64,000 nucleotides of DNA from Effrenium voratum (GCA_963377175.1 CAUJNA010003316.1:181501-245500), one strand, 5' to 3'. Positions 10,344 through 20,370 are shown, counted from the stretch's first letter. Notes: generated from the sequence alone by a model not told the origin. Numbers and translations: made by a program.

Positions 10344-11049
10344 AAGAGCTCTTTCCCACAAGAGAATACACTAGCAAACAGCCCTCGGACCCCGTGGTGC
10401 CCCAGGTTCCATGCACAGGCATCTTCCTCGGCCCCAGCAAGTCCGGCAAAACCGTGGCGCTGATCAGCATGATTCTGGAGCAATACCGCGGAGTCTTTGA
10501 GAAAATCTACATCTTCAGCCCCAGCGTGAACATAGACGACAGCTGGACCCCCGTCAAGAAGTACATCGAGGAGGACTTGGGCGACGAGACCTTCCCCGCC
10601 AGGATCCTGGAGTACGTGGGCCTGCGCTCCAAGATGTACAGCATCCTCACGGTCCAGCCCGACGGCGCGCGCAAGGAGAAGCGCAAAATCAAGGGCGTGC
10701 CGAAGAAGGCGGTGACCAACGTCCGGCATCTCGAGTACCGGGAGGTGCTGGAGGAGGCAGCGAGCGCAGGGCGGCCTTCGCGCAGCTGCGCAGCCGCGCG
10801 CACGAGATCGCCGTGGAGACCGTCGAGAAGAAGTCGCTCTCGCCCTTCAACGACAAGGTCTACGGCCTCGACGCTCACAACCCGCGGCCGCTGGGACACT
10901 GGCGCAACCTGGAGCAGCTGCGGATGCTGGGCGCTTACGCTCCGCCAGGCTCCGCGCCCTTCGACCTCGTGATGGAGTTCCTCGTGGGGCCCCCGCCTCT
11001 GGGGCCCGCTCCGACACTGCCGCTGCGGCTGAGCCGCTGCTGGGCGTAG
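10340..11049 (+). pseudogene. Chimera: N-terminus of viral packaging ATPase joined to C-terminus of family-B DNA polymerase
   Basis: The first 80 codons match the intact-looking ATPase at 58,667-59,458. They include the Walker A loop GPSKSGKT and the segment ending KKYIEEDLG. From about 10,581 the sequence switches in frame to the C-terminal region of a viral PolB, with YVGLRSKMYS and KIKGVPKKAV, also seen at 18,430-18,891. A frameshift near 10,780 breaks the PolB part, which then continues to the stop at 11,049. The missing ATPase C-terminus lies on the opposite strand at about 14,950-15,483, fused to a PolB palm. The retrotransposon abuts the 5' end, so the ATPase start codon is not the original one. 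Walker B is absent, so the product cannot be a working ATPase. Confidence 0.85.
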
Positions 11050-11120
11050 ACTGTCGGAACCGGAAAAAAAAGATCCCGAGCTCTCGTTTTCTCGCTTTCT
11101 CGCTTTCTCGATAATGAGAT

Positions 11121-11138
11121 CCGCCGCAGCTGCTCAAG
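11121..11138 (+). promoter_or_regulatory. Conserved leader box before coiled-coil gene 1
   Basis: CCGCCGCAGCTGCTCAAG lies directly before the ATG and recurs before other members of the family, with small changes in genes 5-7. Upstream comes an A-run and GAGCTCTCGTTTTCTCGC (genes 1, 2, 5 and 6), or an A-run with AAATGCTTGAATGGTC (genes 3, 4 and 7). Conservation of non-coding leader suggests a shared promoter or 5' UTR, or simply recent duplication. Confidence 0.45.
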
Positions 11139-11540
11139 ATGACTTCCTCAGCGGCCTTCCGGTGCGTGCAGGCATGGCTTCTGGAGAAGCCCGCCGCGTG
11201 GGCGGACGAGGACGCTCCCTGCCTTGCGGCTGCTCTGATGGCCCAGCGGCCTCCCTGCGACATGCTACGCAAGCGGCCTCGCGAGGACGCGCTGCTCGAG
11301 GCCGAGCGCTCGCACCAGCGGCATCTCATCGCGCAGCTCGACGAGGAGCTCCTCGATGAAACTCTGTGCCGCGAGGAGCGGGAGCGAGACAACAAAAATC
11401 TCCGCTGGATGCTGGAGCGCAAGAACGAGTACCTCAGGCAAACCCGCAAGCGAGCGGTGCAGGCGGAGCGGCGCGTTGCGGAGCTGGAGCGCAGCAACAT
11501 CCGCCAGCGGGTGGAGTGCCTCGGCGAGATCCTCGAGTGA
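11139..11540 (+). CDS. Coiled-coil family gene 1 (conserved N-terminus, variable coiled-coil tail)
   Basis: 133 codons. The first 60 residues (MTSSAAFRCVQAWLLEKPAA, then a KRPREDALLEAERSHQR basic box) are nearly identical in the paralogs. The rest is heptad-rich, with many Glu, Arg and Leu residues, and should form a coiled coil. KRPRED could be a nuclear-localisation signal. The start is supported because the leader diverges less than expected right up to the ATG and the reading frame begins at the same Met in all copies. It lies 90 bp downstream of a viral PolB C-terminus on the same strand. I know no family matching it. It could be a viral scaffold, core or host-interaction protein; that is speculation. 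Confidence 0.7.
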   Translation: MTSSAAFRCVQAWLLEKPAAWADEDAPCLAAALMAQRPPCDMLRKRPREDALLEAERSHQRHLIAQLDEELLDETLCREERERDNKNLRWMLERKNEYLRQTRKRAVQAERRVAELERSNIRQRVECLGEILE

Positions 11541-11612
11541 GCTTGAGGACGCGCAAAAAAAGATCCCGAGCTCTCGCTTTCTCGATAATGAGATCCGCCG
11601 CAGCTGCTCAAG

Positions 11613-12113
11613 ATGACTTCCTCGGCGGCCTTCCGCTGCGTGCAGGCATGGCTTCTGGAGAAGCCCGCCGCGTGGGCGGACGAGGACGCTCCCTGCCTTG
11701 CGGCTGCTCTGATGGCCCAGCGGCCTCCCTGCGACATGCTACGCAAGCGGCCTCGCGAGGACGCGCTGCTCGAGGCCGAGCGCTCGCACCAGAGCGCCCG
11801 CATCGCGCACCTCGATTGGGAGCTCCTCGGCGAAACTCTGCGCTGTGGGGAGCGGGACTTCGAGAACAGAAATCTCCGCTGGCAGCTGGCCCACCGCCGC
11901 GGGATCATCGCGCAAGAGCGCGCGCGAGCGGTGAGGGCGGAAGAGCGCGTTGGGGAGCTGGAGCGCAGCATCGACATTCTCCGCTGGCGGCTGGAGCGCC
12001 GCGTCGAGGTCCTCAAGGAGGAGAACGAAGATCTTCGCGAGCGGGCGGTGCTGGCGGAGGTGCGCGTTGATGAGCTTGAGGAGGATTTGGACAGGGCGAG
12101 GGGAGCGCGGTAA
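11613..12113 (+). CDS. Coiled-coil family gene 2
   Basis: 166 codons, the longest member with an uninterrupted frame. The N-terminal 60 residues are almost identical to gene 1; the tail is different and longer, with two repeated blocks (RAEERVGELERSIDILRW and ERRVEVLKEENEDLRERAV) typical of an extended coiled coil. The leader is the same as in gene 1. The second array (18,979-20,370) has no clear counterpart of this gene, so it was gained or lost after the arrays duplicated. Function unknown. Confidence 0.7.
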   Translation: MTSSAAFRCVQAWLLEKPAAWADEDAPCLAAALMAQRPPCDMLRKRPREDALLEAERSHQSARIAHLDWELLGETLRCGERDFENRNLRWQLAHRRGIIAQERARAVRAEERVGELERSIDILRWRLERRVEVLKEENEDLRERAVLAEVRVDELEEDLDRARGAR

Positions 12114-12193
12114 AGAAAAAAAGCCCGCCAAATGCTTGAATGGTCCAAATGCTCGAACGGTCTCAAAAAAAAAACCCGCCGCAGCTGCTCAAG

Positions 12194-12607
12194 ATGACTT
12201 CCTTGGCGGCCTTTCGATGCGTGCAGGCATGGCTTATGGAGAAGCCCGCCGCGTTGGTGGAGGAGGACGCTCCCAGCCTTGCGGCCGCTCTGATGGCCCA
12301 GCGGCCTCCCGCGCGGCCTCGCGAGGATGCACTGCTCAAGGCCGAGCGTCTGCACCACCGGTGTCTCATCGCGGCCCTTGAAGAGGATCTCCTCGTCGAA
12401 GCTGCGCGCTGTGGGATTCTCCGCGGGATGCTGGAGCGCAGCTACGATCGCAGTGAGCGAGATCTAGCGGAACTGCGGATGGTGCGGGAGCGGGCTGCTC
12501 TGCTTGAGAGGCAGGTCAGCCGCGAGACTTGGCGCCGTGAGGCGCTGGAGCGCCGCGTCGAGATCCTCGAGGAAGAGAACAGAAATCTTCGCAGGCGGAC
12601 GCACTGA
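12194..12607 (+). CDS. Coiled-coil family gene 3
   Basis: About 137 codons from the conserved MTSLAAFRCVQAWLMEK start. An upstream in-frame Met at 12,140 lies in the A-rich leader and is not conserved as protein, so I prefer 12,194. The linker loses the CDMLRK segment. The tail (LHHRCLIAALEEDLL, then RREALERRVEILEEENRNL) is predicted coiled coil. Gene 6 in the second array shares this tail type, so the pair is orthologous within the duplication. Confidence 0.65.
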   Translation: MTSLAAFRCVQAWLMEKPAALVEEDAPSLAAALMAQRPPARPREDALLKAERLHHRCLIAALEEDLLVEAARCGILRGMLERSYDRSERDLAELRMVRERAALLERQVSRETWRREALERRVEILEEENRNLRRRTH

Positions 12608-12705
12608 TGAGCTTGGACTCGCGCAAAGAAAAAAAAGCCCGCCAAATGCTCGAATGGTCCCAAATGCTTGAATGGTCTCAAAAAAACCCGCCGCAGCTGC
12701 TCAAG

Positions 12706-13189
12706 ATGACTTCCTCGGCGGCCTTCCGATGCGTGCAGGCATGGCTTATGGAGAAGCTCGCCGTGTGGGTGGGGCGGGACGCTCGCTGCCTTGCGACTGC
12801 TCTGACGGCCCAGCGGCCTCCCAACAAGCGGCCTCGCGAGGATGCGCTGCTTAAGGCCGAGCGCTCGCACCAGCGCCGCCGCATCGAGCTCCTCGAGGAG
12901 CAGCTGCACGCCGCGGACTTGGATGTCCCGAGACCTCGCGAGAAAGCTCGAAGACACCGAGCACACTGCGGTAATCGCGGAAGAGGCGGGTCAAATCTTT
13001 ACGGCTCTTCGCACCCCGGCCACGCGCGCACAGCGGGCAGAGCTTGCCCTGCGCTGGTTTGAGGCTGGTATCACATGGCGCGCTCGGTGGGGCGATGACG
13101 ACGAGGGCTCGCCGGGGCTGCTCGAAAGCCGAAAGCCAAATCGAGAGCCAAGGCGGGAGCCAAGGCGAAAAGAAGACGGCCATGTGTGA
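12706..13189 (+). pseudogene. Coiled-coil family gene 4, frameshifted
   Basis: The conserved start MTSSAAFRCVQAWLMEK is followed by ERSHQRRRIELLEEQLHAAD. A frameshift near 12,925 moves the remainder to another frame, which contains TALRTPATRAQRAELALRWF and a basic Arg/Glu-rich end. The same C-terminal block, also frameshifted, occurs in gene 7 and as a fragment near 27,555-27,645. This tail is not coiled coil and may be a separate small domain. Function unknown. Confidence 0.6.
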
Positions 13190-14615
13190 AGGGCGCTCAG
13201 CCCGCGCGTGTGGTCTACAAGGAGTGGCCAGTTTTCAGTCCGGAGCACATGTGCCGGGCGATCTTTGAGGCTGGCCGGTGGGAGTTGATGATGCTTGTAT
13301 GGTGAATGAGCGTGTATTTACTAATATTTACTTTTTTTTTGCGCCAATATTTTGCCCTGTGCCTGTGGAGACACATCCTAGGACTGGCAACTTCGATACA
13401 TGTGCCGAGGCACCGCCCTGTGCAGCAGTTCGAAGAGGAACAGCGAGGCCGCGCTTGCAGCTTCACCTTGCACGGAGATGAGGGCGAAGGGAAGCGGAAG
13501 AAGCCGATCATGATCATGTCCTTCAGCCCTCTTGGTGTGCACGCCGCTGTGTGGAAGAACAAGTTTCCCATTTGCGTTCCTTGGCCATATAAGCACATTG
13601 TCTTGAACGTGCCGCGTTTTGCGCCTGCGTGTTGATGCATGATCCTATAGGTGATCCCATCGAAGTTGTTCGCCTATGACGGCTCTACCAACCTGACACT
13701 GCAAAGTTTGCAAGGCCATCTTGTGAGGATGCTGAACGTGATCAGCAAGCCTGATCCTCAGCTTGGCGGTTGGAGCGTGCACTACCTGGCGGGGAAGGGC
13801 GACCAAAAGTACAAGGTGGAGTGGCTTCTTGAGAAGAGAAGCTATCTTCATTTGTGAGGTGGTGAGATTTGCCGCAGGTGAATTGCTGGGCGGCGCGACC
13901 GACCTTGGTTGGACTTCTTTGGGTTGCCCTTCAACCAGCTAATAAAAAGAAACAGCCACGATGTCCAGTCTCTCAGCTCAATCTTGCAAGAGTGCATGCG
14001 TGCAAAAAGCCCGAATTGCGGTCTTTTCATCATCTGCGTTTGTAGGCGTGGGAGAGGGCATTCCGTACCTTGGCTTTGATGGCATTTTTCAAGATATTTT
14101 TCTTGCGTGCGCAAAACCTATTTCTCGGGTGGTTTCACTTTGTGTGGCAGAACAAGGGTGTGGCAACTGAGCGGATGGACGCCACATATGGAACATGCTG
14201 ACGTGCTGCACTCTGTCTGGCTGGGGACAGCTCGCGACAGCGCGGCAAGCCTTGCGCTTGTGTCGGTGCCTTGCCGTGTTTCCACTGCCCTTTTTTGAGG
14301 GCGCGTGCATGACACGCATGCGATTTGTTTCATGGGGTCACTGATCGAGCCGTGTTTGTCATTTGCTTGGTGCGCTGTCTGAGGTTGAGCACCTTCCTCA
14401 ATACCAGCACTTAAGCACCAGGCAGGCGTTAATGGCCGATTCCGCGGCTGCGGACCATTGTTCCAAGCTGACATTTCCTGGGCTTTGTGTCAAGATCTGC
14501 TGCACACATCACATCAACGAAGCACTCATCATGCTCTTCTGGCTGGATTGCCGCGATCTGTGCGTCTGTGAGCGGCTTGGGGACTTTCCACACCTTGGTA
14601 TACCTAAGAATGTCT
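13190..14615. other. Mostly non-coding stretch with possible exon-like fragments
   Basis: Apart from the exon-like pieces listed separately (13,384-13,857), no family, tRNA or repeat is recognisable. The sequence is less GC-rich than the viral genes around it. It lies inside the segment that I infer to be inverted (10,581-15,483) and may be host or older insertion DNA. Confidence 0.4.
13384..13857 (+). other. Possible exon fragments of an unrecognised gene
   Basis: Two neighbouring plus-strand frames have ordinary amino-acid composition unlike the GC-rich surroundings. One (to about 13,632) contains HGDEGEGKRKKPIMIMSFSP and WKNKFPICVPWPYKHIVLNV. The second (13,651-13,857) contains FAYDGSTNLTLQSLQGHLVR and WSVHYLAGKGDQKYKVEWLL, then stops. 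They could be exons split by a short intron, or one frameshifted frame. I recognise no domain and cannot fix the splice sites. Confidence 0.3.
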
Positions 14616-14945
14616 TTAACTTGAAAGGTCCGTTATCGGTTTATGTTGAGGGAAATGGAATCCCGAGTGCGCCTGGATTTTGACAATGGAACTGCCTAGC
14701 TCAGGGGACACCAGGATGGTGTCATTTCTAGTTTCCTCTTTGTACGTTGGGATGGTTCTAGTTCCAAGGATTTCTTCTGCGTGTCGATGTGCCTCTGTCC
14801 AACCCTTGGCCTGCAGGGCCGGCCAAATGCACATGTCCTCTGGCGGTTGGTTGAAGTCACCTGCTATTATAGCTGGTCCTCCCCATTCCGAGATTCGTGT
14901 AATTGCTCTTTGGAGAAGGGCATCCGAAGCGTCGGAGCTGGCGAA
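14616..14945 (-). pseudogene. Fragment of a LINE endonuclease domain
   Basis: The minus-strand frame contains GGPAIIAGDFNQPPEDMCIW, GWTEAHRHAEEILGTRT and RNDTILVSPE. These correspond one for one to the endonuclease region of the element at 2,290-5,613 but differ at many residues, so it comes from another copy. It joins viral sequence exactly around the ATPase stop codon (compare 58,667), which marks an insertion or rearrangement point. Confidence 0.75.
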
Positions 14946-16290
14946 CAGCTTCTGGCCCAGGAAGCTGAGCGCCGCTCCCATCGGCTTCTTTTTCCAGTGC
15001 GAAACGCTCTTCGAAGCGTGTGTAGAACATTTGATTCTTCGGTTTTAGATCGTAGACGAAGAGGAAGCTGTAGGGTTCCCGGGTCGCCTGCTCGTAGATC
15101 CTGTGCAGCTTGTCCTTCGGCAGCAGGGCGCTGAGCTCTTCGATGACGGCGTCCAGCTCGTGCTGGTTGCGCAGCCTCCAGCAGCAGAGAAATTGCATGT
15201 TCACCCGCACGGCTGCGCTGATGAGCCTCAGCTTCTGGGAGCTCACCCAGGTGCTGATCTGCATGTGCCTGCCTCTGATGAAGAGTGTATCCAGGGCGCC
15301 GTGGGCCTTGTGGAGCTGCGGGCTATCTGCGTAGTCGTCCAGGATAATCAGCGCCTGATACAGCTTCTTCATCTCCAACTTCTTGGATGTCTCGGTGATC
15401 TTGCGCTGCCTCTGGATGATGCCCCGCAGCGCTGCCTCGTCCCACTCGTCGTAGTAAGCCTGCCCCCGTTCGGTATTCACCCCAAGCTTGCCCAGCTGCC
15501 CCATCACCTCGATGGCCTTGGCGCGCGCCGCTGCAGAGAGCGCGCTCAGGTCCCTCTCGGGGTCCTTGGACTTGCCGGCCACGTCGAAGAGGGTGGCGCC
15601 GTTCAGGTTCGGCTCGGCCATGGCGTGGAGCGGGTCCTGCAGCTCGAAGATCTGCACCATCACGGAGTTGGTGTGCGTGAAGAGCAGCCTCATCTTCGGG
15701 AAGAGCCTCCTCGTGTGGAGGTAGTAGGCCTTCTCCATCATGAGCTTGGAGAGCTGCAGCGTGCGGGCGCCGACTTGGGTGGGCACGCTCATGCAGGCCT
15801 TGCTGCGGTCCGTCTTGAGCGTCTCCACGAAGGCCAGGAACCCCTCCGAGTCGTTGATCTGGAGCTCGAAGTTCGTCACGGAGCTCTTGCCCACGGCCCG
15901 CTCGAACTTGGCCGGGCCCACGTAGGCGTTCGTGTTCCTGAACTTGTCGGGGTTCATGCAGCAGCGGCCGAAGATGGCGTTCTGGGTGAGCTTCACCACC
16001 TTCTCGGCGACCACCCCGCCATCTTGAGCTGCCTCCGCTCGCTGTGCTTGAGCTCCATGAAGCCCGCCATGAAGGGGCTGCAGGCGAAGCGGTAGGCCCT
16101 GTGCAGCCTCCAGACCCTGGCGCCCAGCACGTCCCGCAGGAACTTGAGCCGCTTGCCGTCCACGCCCTCCTCTACGTGCATGCCGAGGAAGGGCACGAGC
16201 TTCTCGCAGGGCGACGGGGAGAGGCCGAGGCGCTCCGCCATGTCCGCGGTGCGCGGGCCGTACAGGCCCTTCCCGACCTTCATGCGCGCG
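14946..16290 (-). pseudogene. Chimera: family-B DNA polymerase palm joined in frame to packaging ATPase C-terminus
   Basis: From 16,290 down, the PolB segment includes PFLGMHVEEGVDGKRLKFLR, SPFMAGFMELKHSERRQLK and, from about 16,017, NAIFGRCCMNPDKFRN (motif B region). At motif C it reads FTHTNSVM where the plus-strand copy has FTDTDSVM, so both catalytic aspartates are lost. At about 15,483 the frame passes without interruption into ATPase sequence beginning VNTERGQAYYDEWDE. Walker B follows (ALIILDDYAD) and the ATPase C-terminus to about 14,950. This is the exact reciprocal of the chimera at 10,340. A single open frame crosses the junction, but the product has neither Walker A nor an active palm. 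Confidence 0.85.
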
Positions 16291-16483
16291 GGGGGAGCCC
16301 AGACCGTCGCGGCTTCTTCCTGCTACGTCGCTGTCGGGCGCTGCGGCTACGTGCCACCCGAGGAGCTGAGGCTGAGGCTCACGCACCACGAGCGGGACAG
16401 CGACAAGTACCACGCCGTCCGCGCCATGCTGAACGCTGGCCGACCACTACCTTAATTGGAGACGCCAAACTAGGCCCGTCAGC

Positions 16484-18894
16484 ATGACCCGGAGGGAGGA
16501 GCTGGAGCACAGGGCCGCCACTCACTGCAGGGAGTGCCTCGCGTCCTTCGAGACCGCTGAGAAGAAGCTCCACCACTGCCACGGCACCGGGCAGTATCTC
16601 GGGCTGCAACATCGCGGCCCAGACGCCCAAGACCATCCCAGTGGTCTTTCACAACGGGGGCGGCTATGACTTCCACTTCCTGCTGCGCTACATCGCCACG
16701 ATGGGCTCTCCTGTCAGCAGGGCACCGCGCGAAGAGAGGCAGAAGGAAGCGAGTCCGAGAGCATGCCCATGGCCAAGGCTGCGCCAAAGGCCGCACCCAA
16801 GGGCAGGGCCAAGGCCGCGCCAAGGCCCCTCAGCGGCTGGTGCGCCCTGCAGGCCGCGATCAAGCAGCCACCTCTGCCTCCGAGTCCTCTGCAAGTCGGG
16901 CGAGAAGTGCCTGGGGCCCGCTGAGGTTCGTGGACAGCATGAACGTCTTCCCCACGAGCCTGGCCAGCATGATCGACGACCTCAGGGCCTGCACCCACAA
17001 GCAGCTGCCGGAGCTCTTCCCGCTGATGGCCTCGCTTCACCCCGAGCTGCAGCTGCGCACGCCGACCGACTCTCCGCCCCAAAGACGGCCTCTCAAACAG
17101 CGGCGGACGCACTGCGACCTGGAGCAGGCGTGGGACTGCATCCTGCGCAAGCTGCCCATGCCCTTCGAGCACTTCTGCGGCGCCGAGGCGTGGGAGATGC
17201 CTGCGGTGTGGGAGCAGCACTGCTACGCAGCGTGCTGGCAGGAAAAGCGGTGAGCGCAGAGGACCACCGGCTGGCCGTCAACACCGCCTATCTCATGGGG
17301 TGGGAGACCTTCCGCCTGCTACCTCCACACCGACGTCCTGGCCCTGGCGGACGAGCTACCGGGACTCCTTCCGGGCGCAGTCGGGGCTCGACCCCATCCA
17401 CTACGTCACGCTGCCCGGGGCCGCCTGGGACGCCATGCTGCGGCACTCGGCCCGCGAGACTCCCATTCACCTCATCACCGACGAGCAGGCCTACAAGGCG
17501 TCATGGGTGGGCTGAGCTGCATCTTCCAGCCCTTCGCTCAAGCCCCCGAGCTGGGCGAGGAAGCTGGATCTTGTACTTGGACTTCAACGCCATGTACCCG
17601 GCCGCAATGAGCCCCTGCCAGAAGAAAACGCCGCTAGGCTGAGCTGGCTGCACGAGACGTGCCTCCACTTGGACTGGGCTCCCCCCGGGCGGCCTCTCCC
17701 CGTCGCCCTGCGAGAAGCTCGCCCTTCCTCGGCATGCACGTAGAGGAGGGCGTGGACGGCAAGCGGCTCAAGTTCCTGCGGGTGCTGGGCGCCAGGGTCT
17801 GGAGGCTGCACAGGGCCTACCGCTTCGCCTGCAGCCCCTTCATGGCGGGCTTCATGGAGCTCAAGCACAGCGGAGGCAGCTCAAGACGGCGGGGAGCGTG
17901 GTCGCCGAGAAGGTGGTGAAGCTCACCCAGAACGCCATCTTCGGCCGCTGCTGCATGAACCCCGACAAGTTCAGGAACACGAACGCCTACGTGGACCCGG
18001 CCAAGTTCGAGCGGGCCGTGGGCAAGAGCTCCGTGACGAACTTCGAGCTCCAGATCAACGACTCGGAGGGGTTCCTGGCCTTCGTGGAGACGCTCAAGAC
18101 GGACCGCAGCAAGGCCTGCATGAGCGTGCCCACCCAAGTCGGCGCCCGCACGCTGCAGCTCTCCAAGCTCATGATGGAGAAGGCCTACTACCTCCACATG
18201 AGGAGGCTCTTCCCGAAGATGAGGCTGCTCTTCACGGACACCGACTCCGTGATGGTGCAGATCTTCGAGCTGCAGGACCCGCTCCACGCCATGGCCGAGG
18301 CGAACCTGAACGGCGCCGCCCTCTTCGACGTGGCCGGCAAGTCCAAGGACCCCGAGAGGGACCTGAGCGCGCTCTCTGCAGCGGCGCGCGCCAAGGCCAT
18401 CGAGGTGATGGGCCAGCTGGGCAAGCTCGGCGACGAGACCTTGGATCCTGGAGTACGTGGGCCTGCGCTCCAAGATGTACAGCATCCTCACGGTCCAGCC
18501 CGACGGCGCGCGCAAGGAGAAGCGCAAGATCAAGGGCGTGCCGAAGAAGGCGGTGACCAACGTCCGGCATCTCGAGCACCGGGAGGTGCTGGAGGAAGGC
18601 AGCGAGCGCAGGGCGGCCTTCGCGCAGCTGCGCAGCCGCGCGCACGAGATCACCGTGGAGACCGTCGAGAAGAAGTCGCTCTCGCCCGTCAACGACAAGG
18701 TCTACGGCCTCGACGCTCACAACTCGCGGCCGCTGGGGCACTGGCGCAACCTGGAGCAGCTGCGGATGCTGGGCGCTTACGCTCCGCCTGGCTCTGCGCC
18801 CTTCGACCTCGTGATGGAGGTCCTCGTGGGGCCCCCGCCTCTGGGGCCCGCTCCGACATTGCCGCTGCGGCTGAGCCGATGCTGGGCGTAGACT
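16484..18894 (+). pseudogene. Protein-primed-type family-B DNA polymerase, nearly full length but frameshifted
   Basis: Pieces of a viral PolB occur in order on the plus strand in changing frames. A Cys/His segment KLHHCHGTGQYLG comes first, then an Exo II-like HNGGGYDFHFLLRY near 16,650. An Exo III-like FVDSMNVFPTSLASMIDDL (16,927) and HYVTLPGAAWDAML (17,400) follow. Motif A is LYLDFNAMYPAAM (17,572), motif B NAIFGRCCMNP (17,934) and motif C FTDTDSVM (18,233). The C-terminal region YVGLRSKMYS/KIKGVPKKAV ends at 18,891. A short deletion at about 18,442, compared with 10,590, shifts the frame. The layout matches polinton/adintovirus-type polymerases that copy linear genomes from a protein primer. 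Catalytic residues are retained but the frame is broken. Confidence 0.85.
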
Positions 18895-18978
18895 GTCGGA
18901 ACCTGAAAAAAGAAAGATCCCGAGCTCTCGTTTTCTCACTTTCTTAATGATTTCGAACCGCCGCAGCTGCTCAAAGAG

Positions 18979-19389
18979 ATGACTTCCTCAGCGGCCTTCC
19001 GATGCGTGCAGGCATGGCTCCTGGAGAAGCCTGCCGCGTGGGCGGACGAGGACGCTCCCTGCCTTGCGGCTGCTCTGATGGCCCCGCGGCCTCCCTGCGA
19101 CATGCTACGCAAGCGGCCTCGCGAGGACGCGCTGCTTGAGGCCGAGCGCTCGCACCAGCGGCATCTCATCACGCAGCTCGATTGGGAGCTCCTCGGCGAA
19201 ACTCTGCGCTGTGTGGAGCGGGAGCACGAGAACAGAAATCTCCGCCGGCGGGTGGACGGCCTCAACAATCTCATCGACAAAGAGCGCGAGCGAGCTAGGG
19301 AGCGCGTTGAAGAGCTGGAGCGCAGCAACAGAATTCTCCGCCAGCGGGTGGCGCACCTCGGCGAGATCCTCGTGCGAGCGCACAGATGA
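18979..19389 (+). CDS. Coiled-coil family gene 5 (paralog of gene 1)
   Basis: 136 codons beginning MTSSAAFRCVQAWLLEKPAA, with the same basic KRPREDALLEAERSHQR box as gene 1. The tail starts like gene 1 (HLITQLDWELLGETL) and then diverges into its own heptad pattern (RERARERVEELERSNRILRQ). It sits about 85 bp downstream of the second PolB copy, mirroring gene 1 behind the first. Frame intact. Function unknown. Confidence 0.7.
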   Translation: MTSSAAFRCVQAWLLEKPAAWADEDAPCLAAALMAPRPPCDMLRKRPREDALLEAERSHQRHLITQLDWELLGETLRCVEREHENRNLRRRVDGLNNLIDKERERARERVEELERSNRILRQRVAHLGEILVRAHR

Positions 19390-19478
19390 GCTCGAGGACG
19401 CGCAAGCAAAAAAAAGATCCCGAGCTCTCGTTTTTCTCGCTTTCTCAATAATGCTGATTCGATCCGCCGCTGCTCAAG

Positions 19479-19848
19479 ATGACTTCCTCGGCGGCCTTCC
19501 GTGCGTGCAGGCATGGCTTATGGAGAAGCCCGCCGCGTTGGTGGAGGAGGACGCTCCCAGCCGCCGCTCTGATGGCCCAGCGGCCGAGCGTCTGCACCAC
19601 CGGTGTTTCATCGCGGCCCTTGAAGAGGATCTCCTCGTCGAAGCTGCGCGCAATGGGATTCTCCGCGGGATGCTGGAGCGCAGCTGCGATCGCAGCGAGC
19701 CAGATCTAGCGGAACTGCGGATGGCGTGGGAGCGGGGTTGTTCTGCTTGAGAGGCGGGTCAACCGCGAGACTTCCGCCGTGAGGCGCTGGAGCGCCGCGT
19801 CGAGATCCTCAATGAAGAGAACAGAAATCTTTGCAGGCGGACGCACTG
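19479..19848 (+). pseudogene. Coiled-coil family gene 6 (paralog of gene 3), frameshifted
   Basis: The start MTSSAAFR is conserved, but a small deletion in the next codons shifts the frame. In the restored reading, AERLHHRCFIAALEEDLLVE and GILRGMLERS match gene 3. A second shift occurs near 19,740. The leader is of the gene 1 type, with A-run and GAGCTCTCGTTTTTCTCGC. Confidence 0.65.
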
Positions 19849-19942
19849 ATGAGCTTGGACTCGCGCGAGAAAAAAGCCCGCCAAATGCTTGAATGGTCCA
19901 AATGCTCGAATGGTCTCAAAAAAACCCGCCGCAGCGCTCAAG

Positions 19943-20370
19943 ATGACTTCCTCCAAGGCCTTCCGACGCGTGCAGGCGTGGCTTCTGGAGAAGCCTGCTG
20001 CGTGGGCGGACGATCCCTGCCTTGCGGCTGCTCAGATGGCCCAGCGGCCTCCCGCCAAGCGGCCTCGCGAAGACGCGCTGCTTGAGGCCGAGCGCTCGCA
20101 CCAGCGCCTCCGCAGCTCCTCGATGAGCAGCTGGACGGCGCGCTCGTGGAAGTCCGACGCCTTGCGCGCGAGCTCGAAAATACCGAGCACTTGCAGGAAG
20201 TCTGGAGAGGTGTGCGAGATCTGTACGGCTCTTCGCACCCCGGCCACGCGCGCACAGCGGGCAGAGCTTGCCTGCGCTGGTTTGAGAGCGATATCACGTG
20301 GTACGGGCGGTGGGAAAATTGGAAAGTCAGAGATGACGAGGACTCGCCGAGAGCCTCCGAACCGATGTGA
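19943..20370 (+). pseudogene. Coiled-coil family gene 7 (paralog of gene 4), frameshifted
   Basis: The frame begins MTSSKAFRRVQAWLLEKPAA and keeps KRPREDALLEAERSHQR. After that it shifts and reaches a TALRTPATRAQRAELA segment identical in type to gene 4. Its end meets the inverted repeat that flanks the virion-gene segment at 20,440. A similar fragment on the far side (27,555-27,645) suggests that the segment lies within a duplicated or split copy of this gene. Confidence 0.6.

Noticed and set aside
10847..12358. 503-codon Ser/Arg-rich minus-strand frame
   Set aside because: Antisense of the coiled-coil genes; its composition is what Glu/Arg-rich codons give when reversed, and it crosses several gene boundaries.
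15103..16095. 330-codon plus-strand frame opposite the PolB/ATPase chimera
   Set aside because: It is the antisense shadow of a GC-rich conserved gene; codon pattern and homology lie on the minus strand.
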